Notes under the pieces: generated by a model
Databases searched by the model: none
What the model saw: the letters and a program-made list of their open reading frames with translations, nothing else
What the model was told of the DNA's origin: nothing
Source of the DNA: Panorpa germanica
Lineage: Eukaryota; Arthropoda; Insecta; Mecoptera; Panorpidae
Reading direction: 5' to 3'
Length of the DNA stretch: 64,000 bases
Assembly (NCBI GenBank): GCA_963678705.1
Contig: OY783204.1
Location: 25,554,759 to 25,618,758 of the forward strand
In this document: one piece after another, positions 44,120 through 56,939 of the stretch
Layout of the letters: each line of letters starts with the position of its first letter
Position numbering within the stretch: the first letter of the stretch is position 1
Made by a program: the position numbers and the translations under genes

Positions 44120-47100
44120 TACACTCCTTTAATTGTGATGTGAGTGATGCGCTAACACCTCTCTTTCTCCACCCCTTTTTACTTATTCCAAGATATTCAG
44201 AATCTTAGTCATTTAGTTTAGACTTTAGATGTAGGTAGACTTGTAGGTTTCTAGACCTACCAGCTAGCCCGTTGCTTACGTTCGTTCGTGGTTAAAACCC
44301 ATATTTCTTGGAGGCGATAAGAATTTGATACGGCTAGGGTGCGTGTGATAATGAATTGTATATACGCCGCAGCCAATAACTATTTAAATGTGTTATAAAG
44401 ACTACTTTATACGTTGCTTGTATGTATGTATACATGTGTGTTTGTTTGTATGTGTTTGTACTGATCACGATGCAATATCATATGACATCACATTTTAATC
44501 ATTTAACCCTGCGTGTGTACACTGGGTCTTTTAAGGAACAGTTGAAATTTCTATTTCTCTCTTATGAAAACTCGCCTCTGTTCCATAAAGGGGTCAGTGT
44601 ACAAACGACGTTAGTATTTTCCAATGTTAGTAAATGCACTTTTATTTGCTGTTCTTGTAGTTTTACAGTTTTCTCAAAGTCAGAATAAGTGTTTTCTGTA
44701 ATTTAATATATTATTTCTTAGATTTTTTTTTTATTAAATTTTTTTTTAGTAAGTTCTCTTTTTGACACTAATTATTATTAACTATTATTAATTATTATTT
44801 CATATCTTTTGTATTTTGAACAATGAAGACTTATTTTGTGCCGAATTATCACCGTTCCGTTTATTACGACATGCCTGAATCGGTAAAATATTCCCCACTT
44901 TCAGGTGCACAAATAATCCCACTTTTTGGAGCCCACGCCAAAGACACTACATTCTTTCGAAAGCTTATAGTCTAAGGTAAAAAAGTCTACAACCGTTTTA
45001 CTTAATATTTGTTTGTTATAAAGATACGAATTATTTAACAATATTCCGTTTTTTTACTATTTGTCAATTTTTATTAACAACGGTTTTAAACTTAAAACTT
45101 GGGCAACTTCTGGACCATGTAGTAGACACTTCAAGAAGTAATCCAGAATTTTTTCAGAATTTTTGAAAGCTTAGAAAAGTCGTAAAACTCAACTGTTCTC
45201 AAGATCTTTCACTTTTATTTTGCCCGTATCACACAAAATGTACATTCTTATATTTTTAAGGTAATAATTAACTTAGATAAAATTTATTTTATTAACCGAA
45301 ACTTCTATTTTTTATAAACAATTAACAAGCGATTCTTTGCCTCAAAAAGTGAGGCATCCTCTGGAATTTCCTTGCAATGCATCTATTCCCAATTTCTCTC
45401 AGACCAGCAAACAATAATAACTATGATAAATACGCCTACATCTCTCTAAAACATTTAATCCATTATAATAACGAAATTTAATTGATTTCACTAAATATTT
45501 ATTTACCTTTCAATATTTATTACATTTATATTAGTTTCTACGTAAGTAACAAACACAAATATTATTTTTTTTATGCGCACACCAACAAACATTTGCCACA
45601 CAGGATGTGCTGTGTTTTTTGTACATGTGTGTTTGTACACGTCATAACCATAGGACCATACCGCGTTGAGTCGCGTTCCGTGCCATACATATAGTGTAGT
45701 CTCAGTTTCCCCAAACACGCTGTAATCCTAGGAAGAATCTCCTCGTGTTATCATGTATGTATGTATGTACGTACGGACGGTATGTAGTCGTCGGTAGACG
45801 CTGTTTACTTCTGGAGCTCTTCAGAACGCAATAAGGAGGCACTGGACCAACCTCAGACTCAATAATTTTCTATTTAGTATAAATGATCTGAAAAATAATC
45901 CTCCGAACTCTAAAGTAGTTCTTTTTTTAATAATGTTGCCTAATTGCTTTATTGGATAATCTAAAACTATATTAATACTTAACCAGCTAACAATATATGA
46001 ATATATTTTTCCTGCTAGTGTTTCATTGTCTTTTACTTATAAATACCAAAAAATATAGCAATATTTGAGAGTAGTATATTTGAAGTAGGCCCCAAAATAT
46101 TAATTGCCTTTTTTTTTGTTAATAGTCAGTTAAACTGTAAAACAGTTTGACATAAACACCAATCTGGATAAAAATGCATACGATTGAAACATTCTGACGA
46201 AAACATTCTCAATCTGTGCAGGAGATATAAATAACCGAAAAAGTGTTCATCATTTTAGCATTAAATATTTATTTTATTGAATTAAATCAATTTAAAAAAC
46301 AGCTCAATCGGTACTGGCTTTCAGAATAAAGTAAGACAGGTTGATAATGCAAAATAATAGTTAAAAGTTAAATATCAAAAATAATTTTTCTTTTTAAACA
46401 CATTTTACTGCGTATAAATAACAAGAAATTTGTTATCTTAGTTTAGTACTTAAGCAACTAAGTATTTCTATTCAACGCACTGGTTTATGACCCGAAGGGT
46501 TTGTCTGTGGTATTTTATCCTTATCGCTGCACTCCATGCAAATATCATTAGTACTAAGCTTTACAAATTGTGGCGTTAGTTTATTTCACAAGCATCGGGT
46601 TTAATTTTCACTCTTAAATACTCTCTGCTTAAAAAGAGCAGATAGAAGAGGACCAAGCCGGAAAACTTGACTGTGATTCTGCCACTACAAACTGCACAAG
46701 TATTTTTTTTGTAACGTTTAAAATTTTGGAACTAGTCAGGGACTAGAACTGAACAAATCTGTTTAACTTCATATAAAAATTACTAGATAAACCACAATTA
46801 GTTGTAATATTCTTTGTAAATAAAAAATTATTAAAAAAAAAACTCCTAAACACACGTTAGCGTTGTTAATATCTCTTGTACGCATTTCAAAAATTAAACA
46901 ATTTAATTTAAATAAAAATAAAAGTGAAAACAAAAAACCTCGAATTTGCAGTGCGTTCTTAATTCAAGCTTCTTGAGATCGACTTCTGTACAAGAAGTAC
47001 TTTTAATGTAATGTATACATGAATATGCGGGAAATCTGATGATTTGTTTTTGTGTGCTTATGGATGTATATATACATGTATGTGTACGTATGTTATCTTT

Positions 47101-47940
47101 ACCGTACATTCTGTTTACAACGTTAATATATACATGTGAACATAAAATTCAATTAAACCACCCGTCGACTCATCCTGATGGTTCCATTATGGTCTTCTCT
47201 TATTTATATAACAAAAATTTCGATTTATTCGTTTATATTTTCGAAAATTGCTTCTATCTTTGAAATTTTTAGTAATTTTTGCAATGTTATTTTTACAGAT
47301 TAAGAAATAATAATAAGTATATTATATATAATGTAAGTGTTCTTAATATTTTGATCATCTATACACAAATGAGGCGTCTAGAAGCAGATGGATGTAAGTG
47401 ACAAATATAGAAAATTTGAGATAACCAGCGCAAAAGATAGAAGATGTACTAAACTATTGGCACAGAGATACAAGCGAAAACTTGGATAGATTTTACAATA
47501 TATAGAGTGAATTTTAAAACCTACTGAACGAAAACGCTTATACGATCTTAACTTTAAACTTGTTTTCTGAAGAATTTCCCTTTGTATCTAGAGGCCTCAT
47601 ATTTAGAATCCAAAGGACTCAGTTTAACGTATACGTATCTCGAAAACGTTCTATAGATTTTCTTCAGAAAACTACTATATTTTAAAGGAATAAATTATAA
47701 ATTTTTGACTATTTTTTTTATTAGATTATTTGATTATTTAGTAAACAATATATATAAGTTTAAAGTAGATATTATTTTAAGACAGTATGAGCGTACTAGA
47801 GATAATTATTACAACTTGGCAACGTTGTATGTTTTCATAACGCTACAGGGGTAATATGCGAAGTATTTTAACAGCGTTGCCATATATCTCGTATATGTAT
47901 ATAAAAGTTTACATAAATTAAGTATAGTTTTCGAATAAAT
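44120..47940. other. Long AT-rich spacer, no gene seen
   Basis: It contains TGTA-type low-complexity runs (44,420-44,460 and 45,754-45,775). A short inverted pair GGCAACGTTGT/ACAGCGTTGCC is at about 47,818-47,882. CACTACATTCTTTCG at about 44,946 is shared with the LINE 3' part at 22,708. Several 60-90-codon frames exist, but none is recognisable. Confidence 0.5.
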
Positions 47941-47943
47941 TCT

Positions 47944-48110
47944 TAGGATGACATATAAATGGCGCCATTGTTAACAAATCCATATGATTTATAGATAGTA
48001 CCAACCTTCAAACGATATGTGTTAAAATTTCATAACATTCCAACTATTACTTTATAAGTTACAGAAGTTTTAGTGACGTCACTTTTGTAATTTCCAAAGC
48101 AATGTAAAAA
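47944..48110 (-). repeat. Repeat family G, copy 4
   Basis: In reverse orientation it carries GATGACATATAAATGGCGCC, then ACCTTCAAACGATATGTGTT, ATTCCAACTATTACTTTATA and GTGACGTCACTTTTGTAATT. It matches 108-280. The TGACGTCA CRE-like palindrome here is part of the repeat, so it is weak evidence for regulation. Confidence 0.7.
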
Positions 48111-48114
48111 TCTG

Positions 48115-48740
48115 AAGCTTGAACTGTATTTTTTAAATTAAACTCCTGTATTTTTCCTATTTTCGATGTTCCTCTACTCCTAAAATAAACTTATACACTT
48201 ACTAGACTAATTTTAGCATTCGAGAAACTCTATTATGAAACAAATCCGCTAAACTGATAAACTTGCACGCAGTTTTTGACGCTGACTTTGAATTATTACA
48301 CTAAAGGTCAAATATTCACAACGTGCAAGTTCATCAAACTTGTTAATAACTTTCGTCTGGTCTCTTTTATTAACTATTTTCTGTTGATTACTTAATAATT
48401 TTAAGATTAACATATATTTGTTCAATCTATGTCTACATTTTACACCAATTACTTTATAAGCTTTAAAGCTTTCTATTGGTGTAAAGTTTTTTTATGAGTA
48501 CAGTGGCACTTTTAAAAATAACTTTATTAATTTTCTTAACGTACATAGCATTTTAATAGAATCATTTTGTAAGTATATATTTTAGATGGCGCAGTGGGCG
48601 AAAACATTCATGATTGACGATAAATTGTGTGTCTTCGGTTCTTAAATCAATTTAATTTTAATATGCATTTGTCTATTAAATGTCAAAACATTTAACAGTG
48701 TGTATTACATTGATTATTTACAAGTGTATTTCATTATTTT
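48115..48740. other. AT-rich spacer with two inverted repeats
   Basis: TGATAAACTTGCACG (about 48,256) and CGTGCAAGTTCATCA (about 48,321) are inverted, 13 of 15 matching. TTTACACCAAT (48,439-48,449) and ATTGGTGTAAA (48,475-48,485) enclose the palindrome AGCTTTAAAGCT. No gene is seen. Confidence 0.55.
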
Positions 48741-48742
48741 AA

Positions 48743-49372
48743 TACAACTTCTGGATACCAGGAGAATGTGGAATAAGAGGAAACGAAATTGCGGATAAAT
48801 TGGCAAAAGAATCAATAAATTTAGAAATTGAGATGAAAGTGAAATTACCTTCATATAAAATTTTTAATATAATCAAAAAATTAAACTTCAATATAACAAA
48901 CACAGATTTCATTAACAAAAGGCAGTTAAAAGGAAGGAATTATTATATGTTACATCCAAATTTAAGTAAGAAGAGATGGTTTAAAAATGAGTCCCGCAAA
49001 ATTATATCAACTATAATCAGAATCAAAAGTAATCATTGTAAAACTCCAGCTCACCTGTACAAAATTAATATTAAATCTGACGATAGATGTCAATGTGGTG
49101 AAGAAGGAACTTTGGATCATATTATGCATAAATTATAGTTTACAAAGATCAAAATTGAATAGTGATATATTAGATGTGATTAAAACTTTTCCTGTTAATA
49201 CTAAATTTTTGTTAAGTGATTCAAAATTAATTAGTGAATTATTGAAATATTTAGAAATTTGTAAAATTTAATTATAAATTATAAAAGATGTATAAAAAAT
49301 GTTTGATGGTGGCTATGACGAAAGAAAGTAATATAAAATAATATTATATATAAAAAGAAAATAATAATACAA
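48743..49372 (+). pseudogene. LINE 3' end: RNase H tip and C-terminal zinc-knuckle region
   Basis: From 48,752 the plus strand encodes WIPGECGIRGNEIADKLAK, the end of the RNase H domain of I/Jockey-type LINE ORF2 (WxPGHxGIxGNExADxLAK; here His is Glu). It continues through a basic linker (KSNHCKTPAHLYKINIKS) to CQCGEEGTLDHIMHK, the C-terminal CxC....H block. A single frameshift at about 49,130 puts the rest in the next frame (NYSLQRSKLNSDILDV ... LLKYLEICKI, stop 49,269-49,271). An A-rich 3' tail ends near 49,372. The reverse transcriptase and endonuclease are absent. The reading is unusually intact, so this is a comparatively young 5'-truncated copy, but dead. Confidence 0.85.
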
Positions 49373-49374
49373 CT

Positions 49375-50080
49375 TCTTGGGGCATTTAAAGGCATCCCTA
49401 CGTCACTGTTTTTGGTACAGCCTCCGCCCACACACATATAATTTAATTTATATTTTGTTGTCAAAAAGTTATGATTTTTTCTACCTTTCGTTTTTGTTCT
49501 TGGTATAATTCGAGTACCTTTGAATGGTAATCCATCAACCAAAGTCAGCGAAATGAGTATCGGTAGAACAATACTTCTATACCTATACTACTAGAAGTAT
49601 ATAGAATTCGCAACGGAGACTTTTAGCGAGAAACGTTCGATCACGTAGGTTTGTTACATCTCTCAAGATTACTACGCAGTTCCCTCGCATTAATAATAAA
49701 AACACCAATAAAGTGAAGGATGTTTAATGTGTACAAATGGTTGTTTGAACTTAGGAAATAAACAAACAAAATCTGGAAATGTACATGTATTGCGATGTTC
49801 GTTCTTTTTGGTGGAGCCCTATGTATCTGGTCAACTTTGAGGAAAACGTTCACAAGTACGTATTTATATATACCTAAGCATACCTAAGTATGGTTCTTTG
49901 CCTGGCGTTTTGAGACGATGATCGGGTCCCCACATGGAGATCCCCAACTTCGTCATGTTCACATATAGTGTGATACACACATATATAGAAATAAGCAAAT
50001 GTGGATATATAATTGTCATATGCCGCTTGTTATACGCTTTCTTTTAGCTTTTATATTTAGACAAAGGAGGCTCTGCCCAC
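49375..50080. other. Spacer, no gene seen
   Basis: Two short minus-strand frames (49,279-49,542 and 49,641-49,853) show no known motif. GGGACTC/ATCGGGTCCCC-like GC patches near 49,921 are isolated. Confidence 0.45.
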
Positions 50081-50082
50081 AG

Positions 50083-50465
50083 AGCTGCAACGTCGCATTT
50101 GCTTAGTGATAAGCAAACGTCATGCTGCACGACGCATAGACGTAATATTCTTTTAAAAATGACATGAATGAAATTTTGTGCATATTATTGAACAACAGTC
50201 ATTCAGTATACTGAATCATCCCTCTGATAACTCTCTTGCAGCAATAAACAATCTGCGGTTAATGCTTTTTTTATGTACATCTGATTCGTCGTCTTCTTCT
50301 TCATCACTTCACATTTTCCCAATGAAAAAACGTGCTTTCTCAATGCTAAACTTCGGAGAAAAGATTATAAGCCTATTTGCAGCTTGCATTAGGCTTATAC
50401 AGAATGCGTCTGGCTTCATCTGCAGCTCTGCATGCAACCTACAAATGTAGCTGTCGTGGACAGTA
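50083..50465 (-). pseudogene. PIF/Harbinger N-terminal segment, copy 3 (most decayed)
   Basis: The minus strand aligns with copies 1 and 2 through the AACCGCAGATTGTTTATTGC, GAAGACGACGAATCAGAT and AACTTCGGAG/GAAGTTTAGCATTGAGAAA blocks. However, the codons for the YWLHP motif and several Arg codons are deleted (around 50,275-50,300). Flanking repeat sequence GAGCTGCAACGTCGCATTTG (50,082) and GCAACCTACAAATGTAGCT is shared with copy 1. An overlapping plus-strand frame of 90 codons is an artefact. Confidence 0.55.
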
Positions 50466-50469
50466 ACCC

Positions 50470-51325
50470 TTAGTTTCACTCACTTCAAGATCTTTATACC
50501 GTAAATGTATCCCCTCCTCTAATAAATATCATAATATTTGATTTCGAAAGGAGAGAGTAACATAAGTGAAAAAGTGTTTATACTGTGTTTAGATCTTTAG
50601 GCGGATCGTATTATCGCCACTTTCTCAGTTTCTGCCCATTTCTCATTTAGCTGGGGATTATTATAAACCTTGGTTAAATTTAAATTGTAGCTATGTTAAG
50701 TTTGTTTCTTAACTGTCACTTGTTTTGCCAGTCGAACATAACATTACCTGGATTAAGCAAAACACATCGGTGAAATTTTTTGTAAGTTAACTTTAGAAAA
50801 ACTAGAATTTTTTTTATTTAAACTTCAGTTTTGCCATAACTGAAAAATGTACTTTAAAATACAAAAAAAAATTGACCGCATTTATTCTTTCAAGTATTGT
50901 TTTTCTGTCATAATAGATTTTCATATATTTTCTGGACTTTGCATTTTATTTAACTTGGCTCTTTGTATTTGTACTTTTCAAACGCAAACGGCAAAGACCA
51001 AGTAATCCTGTCTTTGGACCATAAACCATGTGAGATGTTACATCCCACACATCTGTCTCTCCTGTCTTTCCTCTTCCCTTCCCATTTCTTCCCTCTCCCT
51101 AACCACGATGTCTGAAACAGTGAATTCCAAACGTCTTACACTACAACTTAATATGTGACACTTTTTAGGCCCATTTGAATAATGTTCCCCCAGTGTTTTT
51201 TAAGTGAAGATGAAGACATTTTTTTTTTTTTAAATAATTTTTTTTATGTTTAAAGGGGCACGGCACGGGCAATTTTACTTATTATAGTACTTTTCTTGAA
51301 TTTCTTCTTTATACAGTAACAACAA
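50470..51325. other. Spacer, no gene seen
   Basis: A pyrimidine-rich patch at 51,055-51,105 and T-runs at 51,220-51,246. No coding sequence is recognised. Confidence 0.5.
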
Positions 51326-51330
51326 ATTTT

Positions 51331-51693
51331 AAGTTTTAAATTAAAAATATTAAATTAAGAAAAACTATATTATATTATAACCTCCCAAATGTGACAATCT
51401 GTCAAAATGCAGTAGGATTTATTTTTAAAAGAAGTATAATATCAGTTTTTAAAAAATATAGAAGTGAAAACAATTTCTATTACTAATTGTTATTAAAAAT
51501 AGAAATTTTAATTATTTCACATACAATTTTGTCGAACTGTCAACGACGCATACGCACCAACTAAATTAACTAAACTTAAATTAAAACACAAGTGTGAAAA
51601 GGAATACTTAAACGAAAACCTAAAATCTAGATTACAATATTAAGTAAAAGCAGTAAATTAAATATTAAAACAGTCAGTGGGAATGAGGCTTAA
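51331..51693 (-). mobile_element. MITE family A, truncated copy
   Basis: Starts within the body (AAATTAAAAATATTAAATTA, then ATGTGACAATCTGTCAAAAT), lacks part around the ACGATGCATACG block, and ends AGTCAGTGGGAATGAGGCTT. One terminus is preserved, the other lost. Confidence 0.8.
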
Positions 51694-51694
51694 C

Positions 51695-52208
51695 GCCTGT
51701 CAGGTCAGCTAGCATTTAAATAAATATTAAAGTTTACTACTTCATGATTAATTTTTGTAAAAAATAATTCATTTTAATTATAAACTCACTTTAAAAAAAA
51801 GAATAATAATAATTTAAAATATCCATCCTAAACACTTAAAACAAAAACGTCAGAGCTTTGTTGAACCCTTATCCTATTTTTATTTAAAATGTTTTTCTAA
51901 TACCTTGTTAGGTGTTTTTAAATAAAAAAGGGTTATTTCATTTCTCTATGTTATGTACTCTCCGTATTTTGATTTCTTAATGGTGGCACCATTAATTACT
52001 AATTGCTTGAACATCCGGTGTGGCGTTCCATCCCCTCCCCTTCCCCTACCACCCCTCACTTCTCAATCCCAGTTCCTGTCGAGCTGTCAACCCTTTCTAC
52101 TATACTATATATTGTTACATTTAAAATGTAGTGAAGACTAAGAGACGCATCTTAGAAAAACAGTGGCGTCTACCTTAAAACAAGCTAATTTCAAGATTAA
52201 TTGTTTAT
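51695..52208. other. Spacer, no gene seen
   Basis: A C-rich patch CCCCTCCCCTTCCCC at about 52,031 lies in a 62-codon frame without similarity. No repeat partner. Confidence 0.5.
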
Positions 52209-52210
52209 CA

Positions 52211-52527
52211 TCTTCTTAATATATATAAATTACGTGTCACGTTGTTCCTCCGCGATGGACTCCTAAACTACTTAACCGATTTTAATGAAATTTGTACACC
52301 GTGTGCAGTTTGACCCAACTTGAAAGATAGGATAGCTTACATCTCAATTTATTTATCTTATTGCTAATTATTTGTCTATTAATTATCTGTATATGACATA
52401 TGACATCGGGCGACGATGATGGCGACAAATATTCTGTTGAGTAAATCGAAATCTGTTGACTAGATTGAGTAAATATTCAATAGATGGCGCTACGTTAGGC
52501 ACAGCAACGCGTGGCCGGGACAGCTAG
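52211..52527 (+). mobile_element. Short non-autonomous Helitron
   Basis: The 5' part TCTTCTTAATATATATAAATT, ACGTGTCACGTTGTTC, CTAAACTACTTAACCGATTT and TAATGAAATTTGTACACC is the widespread insect Helitron start. The 3' end is ...GGCCGGGACAGCTAG. It begins TC after an A (52,210) and ends CTAG before a T (52,528), as Helitrons do, with no terminal inverted repeats or target duplication. At 317 bp it has no Rep/helicase. The usual 3' hairpin is degenerate. Confidence 0.8.
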
Positions 52528-52529
52528 TA

Positions 52530-54285
52530 AACTATGTAATAGACTTATCCATTAAGAAATATATTAATATGTTTCTCTTTTTTTCATAAAAAATGTTACC
52601 TTTGTTATACTGCAGTTTTTCAGCGAAATATAAAATAATTATTGAGAGTAGGGAAGCAATTTCAATTTTCACTTAGGCTGCGAAAAAAGAAAATAGCGCG
52701 GAAAGAAATACATAATTCTGTATTAAATTTAATCATATAAATGTACACGCACTTTACTGATTTAAAAGTTTTGATTATTATCATTTGCAGCCTTAGAAAA
52801 AGAAGTCTAAACCATTTTTTGGTTTTGGAGTACTTGTATTGAATGGATGTATTTTGTATAGAATATTAATTCAGAATGCTAATTATAAAATATTGTTCTA
52901 GAAATTAGATCATATCTCTTATCTACTACACTGAACATAAGAGATTTCAGCTTACGAATTCTGTTTCTTTATGGACAGTTTTAAGATTGTTTCTCAACTT
53001 GAAATTGTTTCATTATAACCTTCGACAAATATATATTATTCAGCTGTTGGTGAATATATTAATAACGAATTTACAGTCTTGATTGATATGTGAAATAAAG
53101 GGGCGGGGGGGGGGAGGTCATAACGGAGTCTTCCTTATAGAAATTTTAGTTAACTAATACAATTATTACAAAAGACGAAAAGAAAATTTAATTACATTCT
53201 CCGTCTAACAGTTAATCAAATTTTGTTTCATATACGTAAACTATATCACTATTTCCTTTACAATTTCCTGTTTTACAACAAAGAAACCAATATTTAGAAT
53301 TTTGAACATATATTTTGCAGTTTCATATGAAAAGAGAAAAATATTTTTTAATAGTGATAATAAAAAGTGTACCAATAAGAACTGACTGTTTTAAAATTGT
53401 CACCATTTTGTACAGGTGTCACTTTGACGTCTAAAATTTATCATACGTAGTCCAGAGACATAGAACAACGAGCTATTGAACAACAAAACTTTTAGTCATA
53501 GTTTTTAGATTGCTTTAGATATGATTACTTACCTTTATAAATACAACTATGTATACAACATTTTGATTTCGTTTTTTATAAAAACAATTTGTATTTAATT
53601 AAAGATTAATTAAACAAAGTTTTATTTAAATCTTACATTAAATGCGTCCTTAAGTAGGCCGTACAATATTCTGAAGGGTGAAGATCATATATTCGGGACT
53701 ATTTGTAAATTACTGAATGTACTTATGCAAAATAAAGGTCATGTAAATCCACTTTTCAGAATGTTAAATGTAAAATCTGTTATACGATGATAACATGGCT
53801 GCAAGATGTCTATCCTGAAATGATAGTTGTGTTTGATTTGTAATATGGACAGATATATAATACCTGGGGGAGTGATGGTAATAGACGGAAGGGTAGGGAG
53901 TGGAAATAGAGAGGGAGAGAGGATAACACTCGTGCGATCAGTCAAGTTGGATAATGAACACATGGAACGACAGGAGTCACAAGCTACAAGGAAATGCCAA
54001 CGAGGCTTCCAATCGAACCAGTCAACCAAGGGGAAACAGCTGAGTGCAAAATGCGAATCGCCGAGTACAAATGATTCATATATTTCTGAATTGACGAGAT
54101 TTCGTATTTCTAGAATTAAAAAAAAATGTTTAAACTGATTTTAAAGATGATTTCATCAAAGGTGATGACGTAAATGACTCTGTAGATCCGATTTGCCGAA
54201 AATTCGCAAAATCCGAAGATTTAACACGGAGAATACAAACTTCATAAAAATTTGATATGTTATAAAAATCGTAGTCAAATAAAGG
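52530..54285. other. Spacer with one unrecognised frame
   Basis: A G-run lies at about 53,103-53,116. The frame 53,827-54,138 (103 codons, MVIDGRVGSGNREGERITL...) lies in a GC-richer stretch and overlaps a 96-codon minus-strand frame. It has no motif I recognise, no repeat partner and no strong splice sites, so I do not call it. Confidence 0.45.
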
Positions 54286-54291
54286 TTATAA

Positions 54292-54600
54292 AATTTATGA
54301 AAAACCCTTAGAAATGTTATCGGTCATATAAAAATTGGAATTTAACTAGAAAATATAGCAATATTAATTTTCAAAAGTTATTTTTGCGGTTCATTAAAAG
54401 TCAGTGGAAGAAAGCTTAAAATGTAGATACGTTATTCATCTAACTAATTGCAGCTTTAGATTTTGATTCGCGTTTATAGTTACTTACATAAAACGATTTA
54501 AACATTAAAAAACATGTTTTTTTTTGATAATATTTAACCTGCTGTATAGTTTCGCCATCTATATTTCGCGATCAAAAGCATATCGTTTCACCTTAAATGT
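54292..54600 (+). repeat. Repeat family C, copy
   Basis: ACCCTTAGAAATGTTATCGG through CGCCATCTATATTTCGCGAT to CATATCGTTTCACC. It is nearly identical to 43,606-43,905, and its right end continues like window positions 1-55. Confidence 0.85.
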
Positions 54601-54604
54601 AATC

Positions 54605-56085
54605 TGTAATAAATATACAGTGAAAGATATTTCTAATAGTTTTTATCCAAATTTTGTTTTGTTTCAATACAAAAAGTTACTTACATTAATAAAATATATG
54701 TTCCACTTTTGTTTCTGAATTTTCTAGCCAAGTATTTAATTTAACCATTTTGTGGTTTCAGTGATGTATATCACTCAGGAAATTGATAATAATAGCCAGG
54801 TCAGGTCAGGGCAGGCCAGGCTGGAGCTGTGAATTATTCCGGCAATTCTGATTGGTATAAGCGCATGAAAGTTTTAATAAAATCAAATGAAAAATTAATT
54901 TATGGACCTCCCGTCCACGTTGACAGTTTTGATTTGGGTTAAAGTTAAACGTTAAGGCTTAGAAAAGTTGATGAGAGGTATAGATGGATTATTCCATTCT
55001 TTTCCACGTTTTTTAACGTTCAGTTTATATTCAGTTTATATGATAATTTGGAAACCAATTAACATAAAAAAGATTTGGTTAATATAATGTCAGATTACGT
55101 AAAAGATATCGTTTGACATTAATTTGATAATTTCAGACATAATTAAAGATATACATAAACCGCTAATCACATGTTTACGTAATATTATTAACGTAATTTT
55201 ACTTATTATTATTTAACAAAGTTTATAACAATATTCTGTAATATTATCTTTAAATAAATGTAGAGACATTAAAAATCTTTCATAATTTTAATATGTAACA
55301 TTACACAATTTTGCGTCCAAAAACGTTAAGTTATCTTACATTATATGATCCTTAAAAATTTTCTGTCAAACGTAAACTTTTTTATATCAAATAAACCGTA
55401 CATATACGTAACTATATTTACATTAAAGATAAACACATTTATTGCAAGAGAAATCCACTGAATAAAATTTTAAAAATGTTAAACGAAAAATCTAGCGGAA
55501 TTTTTCTTCTGTTATTCCAAAACTTGTGGTATTTTTTTCCTAAAGGTTTCAAATTCTTTTATTAATATATTTTTCTTTGTTTTACTTTATAACATTTTTA
55601 TTATGGCATAGCGTAGTGGAAAATATATAAAATATTTTTTTATTTTAAATTGTTTTCTAGAATCGCCGGATATTGGTTATCAGGCGTGGACATTTTTGTT
55701 TAATTTTCTTGCTTTTTTTGTCTTAAGAGATTTATAATGGCAGGGTTGAATTTTGCCGTATTTTACGATCCGTAAATTACAGTTCCGCATCCATTATAAT
55801 ATTTGTCGCATGCGTAAACTTGATCATAAAGTGGACCGTGATGTCTATTCCAATTAGATTTGAATTGTAGCTTTTGGCTGCAGTACAATTTTCTGACGTG
55901 CCAATTTTGATGGCACTGATAAACTCAATACAAAATGTCATATTCTTTGTCATACACTAAGCCAACGTTATGACAAAAATTATAATGCCTTACATTATTA
56001 AAAATCTATCATCATAAAATTTACTAATTAAAATTTAAATTTTGTTGGTACTACGCAAGCTCTTGCTACATATACATACGTGTGT
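54605..56085. other. AT-rich spacer, no gene seen
   Basis: GTCAGGTCAGGGCAGGCCAGG at about 54,800 is low complexity. No coding sequence is recognised. Confidence 0.5.
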
Positions 56086-56089
56086 ATAC

Positions 56090-56916
56090 ACACGTTCATG
56101 TAACCCTTCCTAGACCGTTGATATCGCGGTGCTACGTACGTAGAACCTCGACGGCCGTCACCGCCGTCTTCGCTTCCCTGTAGCAGTTAGCCTTCTGATG
56201 TGCCCATGTGCCCATGTGCCTGAAACATCAACCTACACAACACCAATACAATCGCAATCTAACAAACACATACAAAACATAGCACTAGTTTAAGACATCC
56301 CATTTCGTCCTTCTCACTCATTATCTCTCACTCTAGCACACTGTTCATATCTACCAGCTGACTGGGATGGCGTTCGTTTAACGTACTGTGATTGGGCCAT
56401 ACCAAAGTGACGTAGCAACATGCCGTTATCGACCAATCGATGAGCTTTTCAGTAGCTTCGTTTGTCGCGTAGCATCTTTTGGCACGGTTACCGACAATAA
56501 CAGTTTGGGTTGCAGTGTGTGTTTGTACGTTGTACCGTAACGGATGTGTACGAATTTCTCTGTTTTAAATATAATATTATTAAATCTCGTAATAATATAT
56601 ATTGTATAAGTGACATCATTTTTTTTATTATAAAAATCTACCCTTTAAATTATTTATTTATAATATGCATGACGGTTTAAAAAAGTGATTTTCGTTATTT
56701 TTTGTGTTTAAAATTTTATTATTTGTGATTTGAAAATATTTAAAATTTTAATTATTTATTATTTTTTTTATTTATTCGATATTATTAGTGAAGTGACATA
56801 ATTTTATTATTTATTTTATGATTTCGAATTTTGCATGGAATTTTTATTTCACTGTTGCTCTTCAAAAAGAAATCCCTTAGTGACAAAATATCATACGCAC
56901 ATTAAATCGTTCTATA
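56090..56916 (+). promoter_or_regulatory. Promoter-like CpG-rich block and possible 5' UTR
   Basis: Bases 56,100-56,540 are much richer in GC and CpG than the flanks (ACCTCGACGGCCGTCACCGC, GTAGCATCTTTTGGCACGG). They hold an ATTGG/CCAAT box (GATTGGGCC, about 56,390), a TGACGTAG CRE-like site (about 56,409), CCAATCGATGAG and GCAGTGTGTGTTTG, which could be an initiator. An 11-bp tandem TGCCCATG... lies at 56,199-56,220. AT-rich sequence follows to the ATG at 56,917. If transcription starts near 56,510 the leader would be about 400 nt with several upstream ATGs, so it might itself be spliced. This is the strongest promoter-like block in the window, but no assay-like evidence exists in sequence alone. 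Confidence 0.4.
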
Positions 56917-56932
56917 ATGCCTAAAAATTCAG
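56917..56932 (+). CDS. Candidate first coding exon (MPKNS-G)
   Basis: ATGCCTAAAAATTCAG is followed by GTGAGT; CAG/GTGAGT is a perfect 5' splice site. An in-frame TGA at 56,881 lies upstream. The exon would encode MPKNS plus the first base of a Gly codon (phase 1). The MPKN start and a split Gly6 recall translation initiation factor eIF1A (MPKNKG...), whose first intron I remember in this position in vertebrates. Serine instead of Lys5 and a leader with upstream ATGs argue against it, so I give no gene symbol. The rest of the gene would lie beyond an intron of more than 7 kb, to the right of the window. A chance ATG with a donor cannot be excluded. Confidence 0.4.
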
Positions 56933-56939
56933 GTGAGTT

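Noticed and set aside
44940-44965. CACTACATTCTTTCG shared with the LINE 3' part at 22.7 kb, considered as another LINE tail
   Set aside because: Similarity does not extend beyond about 15 bp.
48070-48085. Full CRE TGACGTCA considered as a regulatory site
   Set aside because: It lies inside repeat family G, so its presence is explained by the repeat.
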